A stretch of DNA of 64,000 bases from Gp6-AA40 sp963742105 (GCA_963742105.1 CAVUKN010000001.1:62001-126000); one strand, 5' to 3'. Counted from the first letter of the stretch, positions 45,906 to 55,199 are shown. A program made the numbers and translations. Notes: generated by a model not told the origin, from the letters alone.

Positions 45906-47050
45906 GAGGCGCACGCGAGCAGGGCCTGGAGCGTGCGTTGCGCACACTCCCGCCAGGAGTACCGCGCCAGGACGTGGGGAGCCGCCGCAAGTATCCGTTC
46001 GCGTTCGCCGGCGTCACCGAGCACGGTTGCAATCGTTGTCGCGATGAGCTCGGGATCGGGGCGGGCGACGTAGGCGGCGGACGGGCCGTAGATCTCGCGC
46101 GCCACTTCGGTGTCGAGTACCACCGGCGGCACGCCCACCGCCAGCGCTTCCAGCGGCGTGAACCCGAAGCCTTCGTAATCCGAGAGGAACGCGAACGCGG
46201 ACGCCTCGCGGTAGAGCGCGGCCAGTTCCTCGTCGCTGACGTACTCGCGTACGCGGATTCGCCTCCCCAGGCCGCTCTGGGCCACGAGCGCATGCAGATC
46301 GACGCGCGGCAAGGTCCGGTTGTCCCCCACGAGCGTGAGGCGGACTCCGGGGTGACGACGCGCCAGCAGTGCAAAGCCGCGAATCAGTTCGGGAACATGG
46401 CGCCGGTTGAAGATCGATCCGACGAACAGCACCAGCGGCTCCGCGTCCCCCGTGGTCGATCGTGCAGATGCCGGTGATGGCGAGGTCGGAATGATCTGGT
46501 GCACGCCGGAATAGATCACTTCCACCTTGTCCGGATACACGCCGAGGCGGCGGACGATCTCCCGCTTCGAAAAGTCCGAGACGGTCAGGATGCGCTCGGC
46601 GCGTCGCGCGGAGACGCGCGTGAGCAACCGTCGCCGGATGCCTTCCCGCCAGGCAAACCACTCGGGATGTGCCGCGAACGAGACGTCGTGGATGGTCAGC
46701 ACCATCGGCACCTTCATCGCCAACGGACCCGAGTAGGCGGGCGCAAACAGGACGTTGGCGTCGCTGGCGATGAGCGGCAGCGAGAGCTGCTCCCACAGAG
46801 TGCCGCCGAACCGCGCCCGATGCCGATGCTCGACCCTGAGATTCGACAACGCCGCTGCGCGCGCTTCGTCCTCCCCGTGCACGCCCGTGGCGCGGGCCTT
46901 GTCAAGCCCGCGGCTCTGGTCCGTGCACAGCACGAACTCGTGCGCGGCCGCAGCCGGGATCTCGTTCCACGCGAGCAGCAGTTGCCACAGGTAGCGGCCC
47001 ACGCCGGTCGGCTTGCCGACGAGCTCGCGCGCGTCGATCGCGATACGCAT
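45902..47050 (-). CDS. Glycosyltransferase family 4
   Basis: This intact 382-residue GT-B transferase starts IAIDARELVGKPTGVGRYLW. It has VLTIHDVSFAAHPEWFAW, ILTVSDFSKREIVRRL, VLFVGSIFNRRHVPEL and RIRVREYVSDEELAALYREA. The donor-binding E-x7-E lies in DYEGFGFTPLEALAVG. An unusual Arg/His-rich loop near residues 70-85 is not seen in the two sister GT4 proteins. It overlaps genes on both sides, so it is part of one operon. Its sugar is unknown. Confidence 0.92.
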   Translation of the reverse strand: MRIAIDARELVGKPTGVGRYLWQLLLAWNEIPAAAAHEFVLCTDQSRGLDKARATGVHGEDEARAAALSNLRVEHRHRARFGGTLWEQLSLPLIASDANVLFAPAYSGPLAMKVPMVLTIHDVSFAAHPEWFAWREGIRRRLLTRVSARRAERILTVSDFSKREIVRRLGVYPDKVEVIYSGVHQIIPTSPSPASARSTTGDAEPLVLFVGSIFNRRHVPELIRGFALLARRHPGVRLTLVGDNRTLPRVDLHALVAQSGLGRRIRVREYVSDEELAALYREASAFAFLSDYEGFGFTPLEALAVGVPPVVLDTEVAREIYGPSAAYVARPDPELIATTIATVLGDAGERERILAAAPHVLARYSWRECAQRTLQALLACAS

Positions 47051-48207
47051 CAGTCGAGCGGACGGTGAGACGCGCGCCAGAGCGACTGGCCGACGCCTGT
47101 CTCCTGGCGGCGCGCATATGCAGCACCGTAGGCGTCATGCAGTCGCCGCGCCGTCGCCTCCCATGTGTAGGTGGCAGCTCGCGCCAGCCCGGCGGCCGCT
47201 CTCGATTGGGCCCAGGCAGGGTCACTCAACAGGCGTTCGATGGCGAGCGCAAGTCCTTCGGCATCGTTGGCGTCTATGAGATCGGCGGCGCCGCCGGTCA
47301 CCTCCGGGAGCGCTCCACGATTCGAGGCCACGACCGGAATCCCGGCGGACATCGCTTCCAAAACCGGCAGGCCGAACCCCTCGTCGAGCGAGGGCAGCAC
47401 CACGATCCGCGCCTGCGCGTACAAGGCCTCGCGTTGATCGTGGGGGACGTACCCAATGTGCCGCACATGTCCCGCCAACGGTGGCCGGCGGATGCGGTCG
47501 AGCCACGGTTCGGCCTCCGGCGTCGATCCACCCGCCAGAATCAGGTCCGGCGTCGACGAGCGCCGCTCGATGAGCCGCTCGTAGGCGTCGAGCAGGACGC
47601 CGACGTTCTTCCGTGGCTCCAGCGTTCCGATGAACAGCACGCACCCGTCGGCCGGCAGGTTCGGTCGTTGCCCGAGGCGTCGCCATTGCGGCGCGCCGAG
47701 CGAACAGACGTGGATGCGCTCGCGCGGCACACCGAAGTCGCCGACCAGACGAGCCGTATAGGCCGACGGCGTCACGATGGCGTCAGCGCGGCGGGCGTGC
47801 GACGGCGTCAACTCCCGGTAATCGCGACGGATTTCCGCCTGCGTGCGTTCGGGCGATTGCATGAAGAAGAGGTCGTGAATGGTCACAACCTGCGCGGCCG
47901 CCCGTGCCGGTATCAGGAGGGGGTGGGCGCTGTGCACGACGTCGAACGGACCGGCCAGCCACTCCGCGTGCGGCCATTCCCAGCGATGCCACAAATAATT
48001 CAACACGCGGACGGGGACCCGGCGGTCCACGACGCGGGCGCCGATCGCGGTGGCCAGCCCGGGTTGCGGGCGGTCCTTCCATGAACTCGTGAAGACGGCC
48101 ACCTCGTCGTCGAACGCGGCTGTATAGGCGCGTGTCAATTCGTGCATGTACTCGCCGACACCCGTACGCCGGCGCACGGCTGGACGGTAGTCGACGAGGA
48201 TTCGCAT
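47050..48207 (-). CDS. Glycosyltransferase family 4
   Basis: This 385-residue GT-B transferase begins ILVDYRPAVRRRTGVGEYMH. Acceptor-side motifs include VVHSAHPLLIP and VVTIHDLFFMQSPERTQ. Donor-side motifs are VLFIGTLEPRKNVGVLLDAY, HIGYVPHDQREALYAQ and PSLDEGFGLPVLEAMSAGIP with E-x7-E. It is the first gene of the minus-strand part of the polysaccharide operon, divergent from ugd. Its stop overlaps the next start as TGATG. Confidence 0.92.
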   Translation of the reverse strand: MRILVDYRPAVRRRTGVGEYMHELTRAYTAAFDDEVAVFTSSWKDRPQPGLATAIGARVVDRRVPVRVLNYLWHRWEWPHAEWLAGPFDVVHSAHPLLIPARAAAQVVTIHDLFFMQSPERTQAEIRRDYRELTPSHARRADAIVTPSAYTARLVGDFGVPRERIHVCSLGAPQWRRLGQRPNLPADGCVLFIGTLEPRKNVGVLLDAYERLIERRSSTPDLILAGGSTPEAEPWLDRIRRPPLAGHVRHIGYVPHDQREALYAQARIVVLPSLDEGFGLPVLEAMSAGIPVVASNRGALPEVTGGAADLIDANDAEGLALAIERLLSDPAWAQSRAAAGLARAATYTWEATARRLHDAYGAAYARRQETGVGQSLWRASHRPLD

Positions 48208-48338
48208 GGGACTGAGCCGGTATGATAGCGTCAGCTGTTTGTCTTGCTACAGACGCCGACCACTGCCTGCCGACCGGACAGTATCTGTCCCTGCAGCGTC
48301 TTGCATCTGGAGTGAGTAGCTCAATCCTACGGAGTCAC

Positions 48339-49640
48339 ATGAAACTCGCCGTTATTGGAACCGGTTACGTCGGTCTTGTGGCCGGCGCGTGCTTCGCCGA
48401 GAGCGGAAACGACGTGGTCTGCGTTGACAAGGATCAGCAGAAGATCGACACGCTCAATGCCGGCCAGATGCCGATCTACGAACCCGGTCTCGAGGAACTG
48501 GTCCGGCGCAACCGGCAGGAAGGCCGGCTGACCTTCACGACCGCGCTGGATACCGCTGTCAAGGAGGCGCAGATCATCTTCATCGCGGTCGGGACGCCGC
48601 AGGGAGAAGATGGATCGGCCGATCTGCAGCACGTGCTGGCGGTTGCCCGCGACATCGCCCGGGCGATGAACGAATACAAGGTGATCGTCGACAAGAGCAC
48701 GGTGCCGGTCGGCACCAGCGAAAAGGTCGCCGCCGTCGTCCGTGCCGAGACCGAGCACCCCTTCAGCGTGGTCAGCAACCCCGAATTCCTCAAACAGGGC
48801 GCCGCAATCGACGATTTCATGAAGCCCGATCGCGTCGTGATTGGCACCAGCGATCAGCGCTCGACCGACATGATGCTCGAGCTGTATTCGCCCTTCACCC
48901 GCACCGGCGCGCCGATCATGGTGATGGATCCGGCGAGTGCCGAGCTCGCGAAGTACGCCGCCAACGCGATGCTGGCGACGCGGATCTCGTTCATGAACGA
49001 GGTGGCGAACGTCTGCGAGCGCGTCGGCGCGGACGTCGATCACGTGCGCAAGGCGATCGGGTCCGACCGGCGCATCGGCACGTCCTTCTTGTTCCCCGGC
49101 GTGGGATACGGCGGCAGCTGCTTCCCGAAGGACGTGCAGGCGATGATGCATTTCGCCTCGGCGCAGAACTACGAGTTCCAGATCCTGAACGCCGTCGAGT
49201 CGGTCAACAAGAATCAGAAGACGCGGCTGTTCTCGAAGATGGAACAGCACTTCGGTTCGATGAAGGGACGGACGGTCGCGGTGTGGGGCCTGGCGTTCAA
49301 GCCCAAGACCGACGACATGCGTGAAGCGCCGTCGATTCCGTTGATCCGTTCCCTGAGTGGCGCCGGTTCCAGGGTGCAGGCCTACGACCCGGAAGCGGTC
49401 AAGGTCGCCAAGGGCATCTTCGACGATGACCAGATCATCTATACGGCCACCAACTACGACGCGCTGAAGGGAGCGGACTGCCTGGCCATCGTGACGGAAT
49501 GGAACGAGTTCCGCCGGCCCGATTTCGATCGCATGAAGACGCTGATGAAAGAGCCGATCGTCTTCGACGGGCGCAATCTCTTCACCCCTGCGCAGATGAA
49601 GCAGCAGGGCTTCACCTACTACTCCATTGGCCGCAACTGA
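48339..49640 (+). CDS. ugd: UDP-glucose 6-dehydrogenase
   Basis: Ugd oxidises UDP-glucose to UDP-glucuronate, a precursor for acidic polysaccharides and for UDP-xylose via the UXS-like enzyme at 39050. The NAD site is KLAVIGTGYVGLVAGACFAE. KSTVPVGTSEKV and SNPEFLKQGAAIDDFMKPDR are typical. The catalytic Cys lies in PGVGYGGSCFPKDVQAM. The C-terminal domain has VAVWGLAFKPKTDDMREAPS. At 434 residues it is full length. GGAG at 48331 supports the ATG at 48339. The 131-base gap to the divergent glycosyltransferase holds no other gene. Confidence 0.96.
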   Translation: MKLAVIGTGYVGLVAGACFAESGNDVVCVDKDQQKIDTLNAGQMPIYEPGLEELVRRNRQEGRLTFTTALDTAVKEAQIIFIAVGTPQGEDGSADLQHVLAVARDIARAMNEYKVIVDKSTVPVGTSEKVAAVVRAETEHPFSVVSNPEFLKQGAAIDDFMKPDRVVIGTSDQRSTDMMLELYSPFTRTGAPIMVMDPASAELAKYAANAMLATRISFMNEVANVCERVGADVDHVRKAIGSDRRIGTSFLFPGVGYGGSCFPKDVQAMMHFASAQNYEFQILNAVESVNKNQKTRLFSKMEQHFGSMKGRTVAVWGLAFKPKTDDMREAPSIPLIRSLSGAGSRVQAYDPEAVKVAKGIFDDDQIIYTATNYDALKGADCLAIVTEWNEFRRPDFDRMKTLMKEPIVFDGRNLFTPAQMKQQGFTYYSIGRN

Positions 49641-50640
49641 GCGCAAGACCACGGTCCTGGTGACCGGAGGAGCGGGGTACATCGGCAGCCACGCCGCGAA
49701 GGCGCTTCGCCAGGCTGGGCATCAGGTGGTCATTTACGACAATCTCTCCGCCGGCCACCGCGAGGCGGCACTGGGTGCGCCGCTCGTCGTTGGCGACATC
49801 GCCGACGTCGACGCGGTGCGCACCGCCATCCGGGAGAGCGGGGCGACAGCGGTCATGCATTTTGCCGCGTGGCTCGCGGTTGCCGAATCGGTTTCCGACC
49901 CGGCCGGCTACTACCGCAACAACGTCACCGGCACGCTGGGAACGCTCCAGGCCATGGCGCTCGAGGGCGTGAGGCACTTCGTCTTCTCGTCCACGTGCGC
50001 CGTGTACGGTGAGCCGAAAGAGGTTCCGCTTCACGAGGAGCTGCCGACGGCTCCGATCAACGCCTACGGCCAGACCAAGCTGGCGATCGAACATGCGCTG
50101 CCGCATTTCGAGCGCGCCTACGGCATCCGTTCGATCCGTCTCCGCTACTTCAACGCCGCCGGTGCCGATCCTGACGGTGAACTCGGCGAAGACCACGCGC
50201 CGGAGGTGCACGTGATCCCCCGTGCTTTCGAGGCGGCGATCGCCGGCGCACCGATGTATATCTATGGCGAGGACTATCCGACACCAGACGGCACGTGCCT
50301 GCGCGACTACATTCACGTGACCGATCTGGCCGACGCCCACGTCCGCGCCCTCGATCATCTCGAGCGCGGTGGCGCGTCCGGGTCGTACAACGCGGGAACG
50401 GAGCGTCCCTCGTCTGTCCGCGAGGTGATCGACACCGTCGAACGGGTGACCGGCAAACCGGTGAAGCGCATCGCCGCGCCGCGTCGGCCGGGCGATCCCG
50501 CCGTGCTGTATGCGTCGGCGCAGAAGATTCGCGCGGATCTCGGCTGGGTGCCTCAGCGCGCGGATCTCGAGACGATCGTTGCGGATGCGTGGCGATGGCA
50601 TTCGCGTCACCCGCATGGTTTCAGAAGCGGTTCGCAATAG
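49627..50640 (+). CDS. galE: UDP-glucose 4-epimerase
   Basis: GalE interconverts UDP-glucose and UDP-galactose. The NAD site is VLVTGGAGYIGSHAAKALR. FVFSSTCAVYGEP carries the catalytic Ser/Thr, NAYGQTKLAIEHAL is the YxxxK, and GADPDGELGEDHAPEVHVIP and TCLRDYIHVTDLADAH match GalE closely. The start is TTG at 49627, overlapping the ugd stop by 14 bases, so the two nucleotide-sugar enzymes are coupled. 337 residues, intact. Confidence 0.94.
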   Translation: MAATERKTTVLVTGGAGYIGSHAAKALRQAGHQVVIYDNLSAGHREAALGAPLVVGDIADVDAVRTAIRESGATAVMHFAAWLAVAESVSDPAGYYRNNVTGTLGTLQAMALEGVRHFVFSSTCAVYGEPKEVPLHEELPTAPINAYGQTKLAIEHALPHFERAYGIRSIRLRYFNAAGADPDGELGEDHAPEVHVIPRAFEAAIAGAPMYIYGEDYPTPDGTCLRDYIHVTDLADAHVRALDHLERGGASGSYNAGTERPSSVREVIDTVERVTGKPVKRIAAPRRPGDPAVLYASAQKIRADLGWVPQRADLETIVADAWRWHSRHPHGFRSGSQ

Positions 50641-50834
50641 TGGGCCGATCGACGTGGCCCGTTCGCCGGGCCTGCTTCGCGACTCCCGGTCCACGGTGGT
50701 ACGCTTCTGGTCGCGAGACTGACGCTCGCGACCAGGATCGAGTGGCAGCGTGCCGTTCGCAGCAGCGTTCCGGCCGGAACAGCGGCGGTGACGCGTGCAC
50801 GCCCGGTTCGCACGTGAAAAGGATCTACGCGTAG
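50641..50834. other. Intergenic segment between galE and a GT2 gene
   Basis: This 194-base stretch has no supported gene. Its notable content is a perfect 11-base hairpin at 50707-50735. Confidence 0.5.
50707..50735 (+). terminator. Perfect 11-bp hairpin after galE
   Basis: CTGGTCGCGAG, a seven-base loop (actgacg), then CTCGCGACCAG. No T-run follows, so it may be a factor-dependent terminator, an attenuator or a mRNA-stabilising stem. Confidence 0.4.
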
Positions 50835-51545
50835 ATGTCCCGTATCAAGAACCCTCTTGTCGATCCGCTCCTGTCGGTCGTGATGCCGGTCTTCAACGAA
50901 AAGGCGACGATCGACGAGATCATCCGGCGCACGCTCGCGGTGCCGCTGCGTGTGCAACTTATCGTCATCGACGATTGTTCGACCGACGGGACGCGGGACA
51001 TGCTGACCGCGCTGCAGCGCGAGCTTGGTTTCACGCTGGTGCTGCAACCGCAGAACGCCGGAAAGGGATCGGCGCTGCGACGCGGCTTCCAGGAAGTCCG
51101 CGGCGATCTCGTCGTCATCCAGGACGCTGACCTCGAGTACTCACCCGAGGAGTTTCCGGAGCTGATCGAGCTGATTTGCGACGGGCGGGCCGACGTCGTC
51201 TTCGGCTCGCGTTTTCTCGGCCGGCACCGCGTGTTCATGTTCACGCACTACATGGGCAACCGGTTCCTGACGATGGCGACGAATATCCTCTACAACACCA
51301 TGCTGACCGACATGGAGACCTGCTACAAGGTGATGAGGACCGAAGTGCTGCGGTCGATGACGCTGGAAGCGAACGGGTTTGGCATCGAGCCGGAGCTGAC
51401 CGCCAAGATCTTCAAGCGCGGGTATCGCGTCTACGAGGTACCCATTTCCTACGACGGCCGCAGTTACGAAGAGGGGAAGAAGATCGGGTGGCGCGACGGC
51501 TTCGTCGCGCTCTGGGTGCTGCTGAAGTTCCGCTTCACCGAGTGA
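50835..51545 (+). CDS. Glycosyltransferase family 2 (dolichyl-phosphate mannose synthase-like)
   Basis: This 236-residue GT-A enzyme is of the type that makes polyprenyl-phosphate sugars. LLSVVMPVFNEKATIDEII, LIVIDDCSTDGTRDML and NAGKGSALRRGFQEVRGDLV match the family. The metal-binding DxD region is VIQDADLEYSPEE. DMETCYKVMRTEVLRSM is typical of the DPM1-like group. There is no C-terminal membrane segment. The stop overlaps the ABC exporter start (GTGA). It may supply a lipid-linked sugar for the polysaccharide. Confidence 0.92.
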   Translation: MSRIKNPLVDPLLSVVMPVFNEKATIDEIIRRTLAVPLRVQLIVIDDCSTDGTRDMLTALQRELGFTLVLQPQNAGKGSALRRGFQEVRGDLVVIQDADLEYSPEEFPELIELICDGRADVVFGSRFLGRHRVFMFTHYMGNRFLTMATNILYNTMLTDMETCYKVMRTEVLRSMTLEANGFGIEPELTAKIFKRGYRVYEVPISYDGRSYEEGKKIGWRDGFVALWVLLKFRFTE

Positions 51546-53311
51546 ACCAGCGCTCCGCGTTCCTCCGGCTGCTCGAATACGCGCGTCCCCATCGCGGACG
51601 CCTGACGGCCGCCGTGATCGCGATGATTGTCTACGGCGCCGCGTCGGTCGGGGTGGTGCGGCAGGTGAAGCCGATCCTCGATCGGGTGCTTCCTGGCACC
51701 GAAGCCTTGGCGCCAACGGTGGCCGCCATCCTCGGTTTCTATCTGCTGAAGGGCCTCGGCGCCTACGCGTCGGACTACCTGATGACCGACGTCGGCCAGC
51801 GCATCGTGCGCGACCTGCGCACGCAGCTCTTCCGGCACATCCTCGGTCAGTCGGCGGCGTTCTTTTCCGACCAGGCGGTTGGCCGACTGATGTCGCGCAT
51901 CACCAACGACGTCGCGCAGATCCAGCGGGCGGTATCGGAAACGCTGGGTGACCTGGCGCGCGAGACGATCGCGCTGGTCGGCTTTGCGTCGCTGCTGTTC
52001 TTCTACGATCCCCGGCTCGCGCTCGTCTGCCTGACCGGTGCCCCTCTCATCGTCTACCCGCTGGTCCGTCTCGGGCAGCGCGTCCGCCGGACGACCCGGC
52101 GCAGCCACGAGGCGCTCGAGCTGATTTCGCACATCAGCAACGAGGCGTTCACCGGTCACCGCATCGTCAAGGCGTTCGGCGCGGAGGCGCGCGAGGTCAC
52201 CAAGTTCGATCGGGCCGCCGAGCATTTCTATCGCACCACCCTGAAAGTGACGGCGACGCTGGCGACGCTGCCGCCGGTGATGGAGTTCATCGGCGGAGTG
52301 GCATTCGTCAGCGCGCTCTGGTACGGCGCCCAGGAGATCAAGGCCGGCAACCTGACTGAGGGCGACTTCTTCTCGTTCATCACGGCGCTGTTCATGATGT
52401 ACGGTCCGGCGAAGAAATTGAGTCGCGTCAACGCCGACCTGCAGCAGGCCGGGGCCGCGGCGGAGCGGATCTTCGAAATGCTGGACACGCACAGCGAGGT
52501 GCACGAACAGCCGGGCGCGGCGGCGCTGCCGCCGATGATGCGCCAGATTGAATTCCGGGACGTCCGGTTTGCGTACGACGGAGCAGGGGAGGCCACGCTC
52601 GACGGCGTGTCCTTACGGGTGGGCGTCGGGCAGGTGCTCGCGATCGTCGGCAGGAGCGGCGCCGGCAAGACGACGCTGGTCAACCTGATCCCGCGGTTCT
52701 ATGACGTCACCGGGGGGTCGATTCTGATCGACGGTTACGACATCCGTGATGTGACGCTGGCATCGCTGCGCCGGCAGATTGCCATCGTGACGCAGGAGAC
52801 GGTGCTGTTCGACGACACCGTCGCCGCCAACATCGCCTACGGCCGGCCGACGGCGGAGAGATTCCGGATCGAAGCGGCGGCACGCGCTGCGCACGCGCAC
52901 GAGTTCATCAGCCAGCTTCCCGACGGATATGACACGCTGGTGGGCGAGCGTGGGCAGAAGCTGTCGGGGGGGCAGCGGCAACGGCTGGCGATCGCGCGCG
53001 CGCTGCTGCGCGATTCGCCAATCCTGATCCTCGACGAGGCCACCTCGTCGCTCGACGCGGAATCCGAGAGCCTGGTGCAGGAGGCGCTGGCGAACCTGAT
53101 GCGGAACCGCACCTCGTTCGTCATCGCGCACCGTCTGTCCACCGTGAAGCGGGCCGATGCCATCGTCGTGCTCGAGGATGGGCGGATCGTCGAGCAGGGG
53201 CGGCACGATGATCTGCTGGCGCGCGGCGGCGCGTATGCCAAACTGTACGACCTGCAACTGCAAGATGAACCGGCCGGAGACGCCGCGGCCGGCCCGGAGA
53301 TCCGCGTGTGA
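51542..53311 (+). CDS. msbA: MsbA-like ABC transporter (fused permease and ATPase)
   Basis: This is a type IV ABC exporter half-transporter of 590 residues. Six transmembrane helices fill residues 1-310 (VIAMIVYGAASVGVV, FASLLFFYDPRLALVCL and others). The ATPase has Walker A VGRSGAGKTTLVN, Q-loop IVTQETVLFDDTV, signature KLSGGQRQRLAIARAL, Walker B ILILDEATSS and H-loop VIAHRLSTV. Such proteins flip lipid A core or other lipid-linked glycans. Its coupling to a glycosyltransferase makes polysaccharide or glycolipid export likely. It also overlaps yicC downstream (GTGA). Confidence 0.93.
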   Translation: MNQRSAFLRLLEYARPHRGRLTAAVIAMIVYGAASVGVVRQVKPILDRVLPGTEALAPTVAAILGFYLLKGLGAYASDYLMTDVGQRIVRDLRTQLFRHILGQSAAFFSDQAVGRLMSRITNDVAQIQRAVSETLGDLARETIALVGFASLLFFYDPRLALVCLTGAPLIVYPLVRLGQRVRRTTRRSHEALELISHISNEAFTGHRIVKAFGAEAREVTKFDRAAEHFYRTTLKVTATLATLPPVMEFIGGVAFVSALWYGAQEIKAGNLTEGDFFSFITALFMMYGPAKKLSRVNADLQQAGAAAERIFEMLDTHSEVHEQPGAAALPPMMRQIEFRDVRFAYDGAGEATLDGVSLRVGVGQVLAIVGRSGAGKTTLVNLIPRFYDVTGGSILIDGYDIRDVTLASLRRQIAIVTQETVLFDDTVAANIAYGRPTAERFRIEAAARAAHAHEFISQLPDGYDTLVGERGQKLSGGQRQRLAIARALLRDSPILILDEATSSLDAESESLVQEALANLMRNRTSFVIAHRLSTVKRADAIVVLEDGRIVEQGRHDDLLARGGAYAKLYDLQLQDEPAGDAAAGPEIRV

Positions 53312-54201
53312 TCAAGTCCATGACCGGCTTCGCCTCGCTGACACACGAGGACGAACGCGCCACGATCGGTATCACCATTCGGGCCGTGAACCACCGCTTT
53401 CTCGATCTGCAGCTGCGCATGCCGCAGTCGCTGGCCGATCTCGAGCCGCGGGTGCGCAGCCTGCTGCAGAAGCGCCTCGGCCGCGGACGCGTGGAGCTCG
53501 CGATTTCCGTTCAGTTGCGGCAGGCCAGCGTGCCGACCGTGGAGCTGAATGCGGATTTTGCAAGCGCCTTGGCCGCTGTCGTCGAACGCGCCCGCGAGCA
53601 GGGTCTGGTGACCGGCGCGATGACTCCCGGGGATCTGCTCAGGCTGCCACAGGCGGTCACGATTCGTGAGCGGGCTGTGGAACCCGACCCGGCGGTCGAA
53701 GCGCAGCTCGCGGCGAGCGTGGAGGCGGCCGTCGAACAGGCACTCCTCGATCTGGACGCGATGCGGACGCGGGAAGGACAGCACCTGCGCGCCGATCTCG
53801 ACACGCGGAAGGACTTGCTGGCCGACGTGGTCGAACGGCTGCGCGAAGCGGCCGACCACGGACGGTCCGCGCTCGAAGCGCGGCTGCACGAGCGGGTGCG
53901 CGAGCTGAGCGAGCAGCTGCCGGTCGATCAGGCCATGCTGGCGCAGGAGATCGTGCGCGTCGCCGGCCGGTCCGATATCAGTGAGGAGGTCACCCGCTTC
54001 CGGGCGCACGTCGCTCACTGGAACGCGCTGAGTGATGCGGACGAGCCGTGCGGCCGGAAGCTTGATTTCCTGCTGCAGGAAATGAATCGTGAGGTCAACA
54101 CGATCGGATCCAAAGCCGACGGCCTGGGAATCGCCGAGCTGATCATCACCGCGAAGGCGGAGCTCGAGAAGATGCGCGAGCAGGTGCAGAACGTTGAGTA
54201 G
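53308..54201 (+). CDS. yicC: YicC-family endoribonuclease
   Basis: YicC proteins are reported endoribonucleases with an N-terminal YicC domain and a C-terminal DUF1732. The start MIKSMTGFASLTHEDE and IRAVNHRFLDLQLRMPQSL are highly characteristic. The C-terminal part has RSDISEEVTRFRAHVAHW and GRKLDFLLQEMNREVNTIGS, a strongly conserved segment. 297 residues, intact, starting at GTG. It overlaps gmk, and the order yicC-gmk-rpoZ-coaBC-priA is widely seen in bacteria. Confidence 0.95.
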   Translation: MIKSMTGFASLTHEDERATIGITIRAVNHRFLDLQLRMPQSLADLEPRVRSLLQKRLGRGRVELAISVQLRQASVPTVELNADFASALAAVVERAREQGLVTGAMTPGDLLRLPQAVTIRERAVEPDPAVEAQLAASVEAAVEQALLDLDAMRTREGQHLRADLDTRKDLLADVVERLREAADHGRSALEARLHERVRELSEQLPVDQAMLAQEIVRVAGRSDISEEVTRFRAHVAHWNALSDADEPCGRKLDFLLQEMNREVNTIGSKADGLGIAELIITAKAELEKMREQVQNVE

Positions 54202-54856
54202 CGCCGCGGCCGCGAGCGCCTCGCTCGAGTCGGCGGCCGGTCGCCGCGGCCTCCTGTTCATCGTCTCGGCCCCGTCCGGCACCGGGAAAACGACGCTGGT
54301 GGAGCGGCTGGTGCAGATCGTGCCGAATCTGCGGATGTCGCGGTCCTACACGTCCCGGACCGCCCGGGTGGGGGAACAGCACGGGGTTGACTATAATTTT
54401 GTCAGCCGCGAACGCTTCGAGGCGATGATCGGCGAGTCGGCCTTCCTGGAGTGGGCCGACGTCTTCGGCAATTTCTACGGAACCTGTGCCGCGGATACAG
54501 AGGCCGTGCTGGCCGGCGGCGAGGACGTGGTCCTCGTTATCGACGTCCAGGGGGCGCGGCAGGTGCGGTCACGGGGCATCGAAACGGTTGGTATCTTCGT
54601 GCTGCCGCCGAGCGCCGGGATCCTGGAGCAGCGGCTGCGCGGCCGCAGCAAGGACACCGAAGAACAGATTCGCCGGCGCCTCGAGAAGGCGTGCGACGAG
54701 GTCAACGAGTTCGAGCAGTACCAGTACGTCGTGGTGAACGACGAGGTCCAGGCCGCCGTCGATCGCCTGCGGTCGATCGTCCTGGCCGAACGGGCGCGCG
54801 TCAAGGCGATGCGCGGCGCCGCGGCCGGAATCCTCAGGACCTTCGAGGAAAGTTAG
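54194..54856 (+). CDS. gmk: Guanylate kinase
   Basis: Gmk phosphorylates GMP to GDP. The P-loop is VSAPSGTGKTTLVERL. The GMP-binding segment is SRSYTSRTARVGEQHGVDYN. ESAFLEWADVFGNFYGT and VVLVIDVQGARQVR complete the core. The start at TTG 54194 overlaps the yicC stop by eight bases. 220 residues include an Ala/Ser-rich N-terminal extension of about 18 residues. Confidence 0.95.
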   Translation: MSSAAAASASLESAAGRRGLLFIVSAPSGTGKTTLVERLVQIVPNLRMSRSYTSRTARVGEQHGVDYNFVSRERFEAMIGESAFLEWADVFGNFYGTCAADTEAVLAGGEDVVLVIDVQGARQVRSRGIETVGIFVLPPSAGILEQRLRGRSKDTEEQIRRRLEKACDEVNEFEQYQYVVVNDEVQAAVDRLRSIVLAERARVKAMRGAAAGILRTFEES

Positions 54857-54884
54857 AATTCCGCCTTTTCACTTTTGACTTTGT

Positions 54885-54890
54885 GAGGAA
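54885..54890 (+). promoter_or_regulatory. Ribosome binding site for rpoZ
   Basis: GAGGAA lies seven bases before the GTG at 54898 and selects it over the in-frame GTG at 54883. Confidence 0.55.
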
Positions 54891-54897
54891 CCCCGTC

Positions 54898-55068
54898 GTG
54901 CAGACGCCACCCAAGGACAATCGGTTCGAGTTCGTCGTGATCGCGGGCAAGCGGGCCCGCCAGCTGCTCGCCGGCGCGCTGCCGCGCGAGACGGGCGAGA
55001 AGAAGACCACCATCGCGCACCGCGAGGTCATGCGGCACAAGATCGAGAAGGTAGAAGAATCTGAATAG
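54898..55068 (+). CDS. rpoZ: RNA polymerase omega subunit
   Basis: This is a 56-residue omega-like protein: after the GTG, PPKDNRFEFVVIAGKRARQL contains the conserved RFEFVxxAxKRARQL-type helix. It ends RHKIEKVEESE. Omega aids assembly and stability of RNA polymerase. Its position right after gmk is the usual one. It is shorter than the 80-90 residues of proteobacterial omega. Confidence 0.85.
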   Translation: MQTPPKDNRFEFVVIAGKRARQLLAGALPRETGEKKTTIAHREVMRHKIEKVEESE

Positions 55069-55070
55069 CT

Positions 55071-55199
55071 TCCAACTCCCAACGACTGACGCCTGTCCAA
55101 CTCCCCAGCGAGCGGGGAGTGCCCGGTTGGGAATTTTTGGGAGTTGGACGTTGGTACACGCCGGCGTCAAAAATTTCGCCGGGAACAGTGGGAGTTAAC
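55071..55199. repeat. caactcccaac inverted repeat between rpoZ and coaBC
   Basis: Ccaactcccaac near 55072 and gttgggaatttttgggagttgg near 55126-55147 form outer arms. A short inner hairpin lies at 55100-55120. Confidence 0.75.
55100..55120 (+). terminator. Hairpin after rpoZ
   Basis: ACTCCCC, loop agcgagc, GGGGAGT. A five-base T-run occurs only 14 bases downstream (gaattttt), so it is a weak intrinsic terminator candidate. Confidence 0.4.

Noticed and set aside
48327..49682. Minus-strand ORF of 451 codons opposite ugd
   Set aside because: Ugd is unmistakable, and the antisense translation is Arg/His/Asp-rich without motifs.
52837..54282. Minus-strand ORF of 481 codons spanning the msbA end and yicC
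   Set aside because: It covers two overlapping conserved genes on the other strand and shows no domain.
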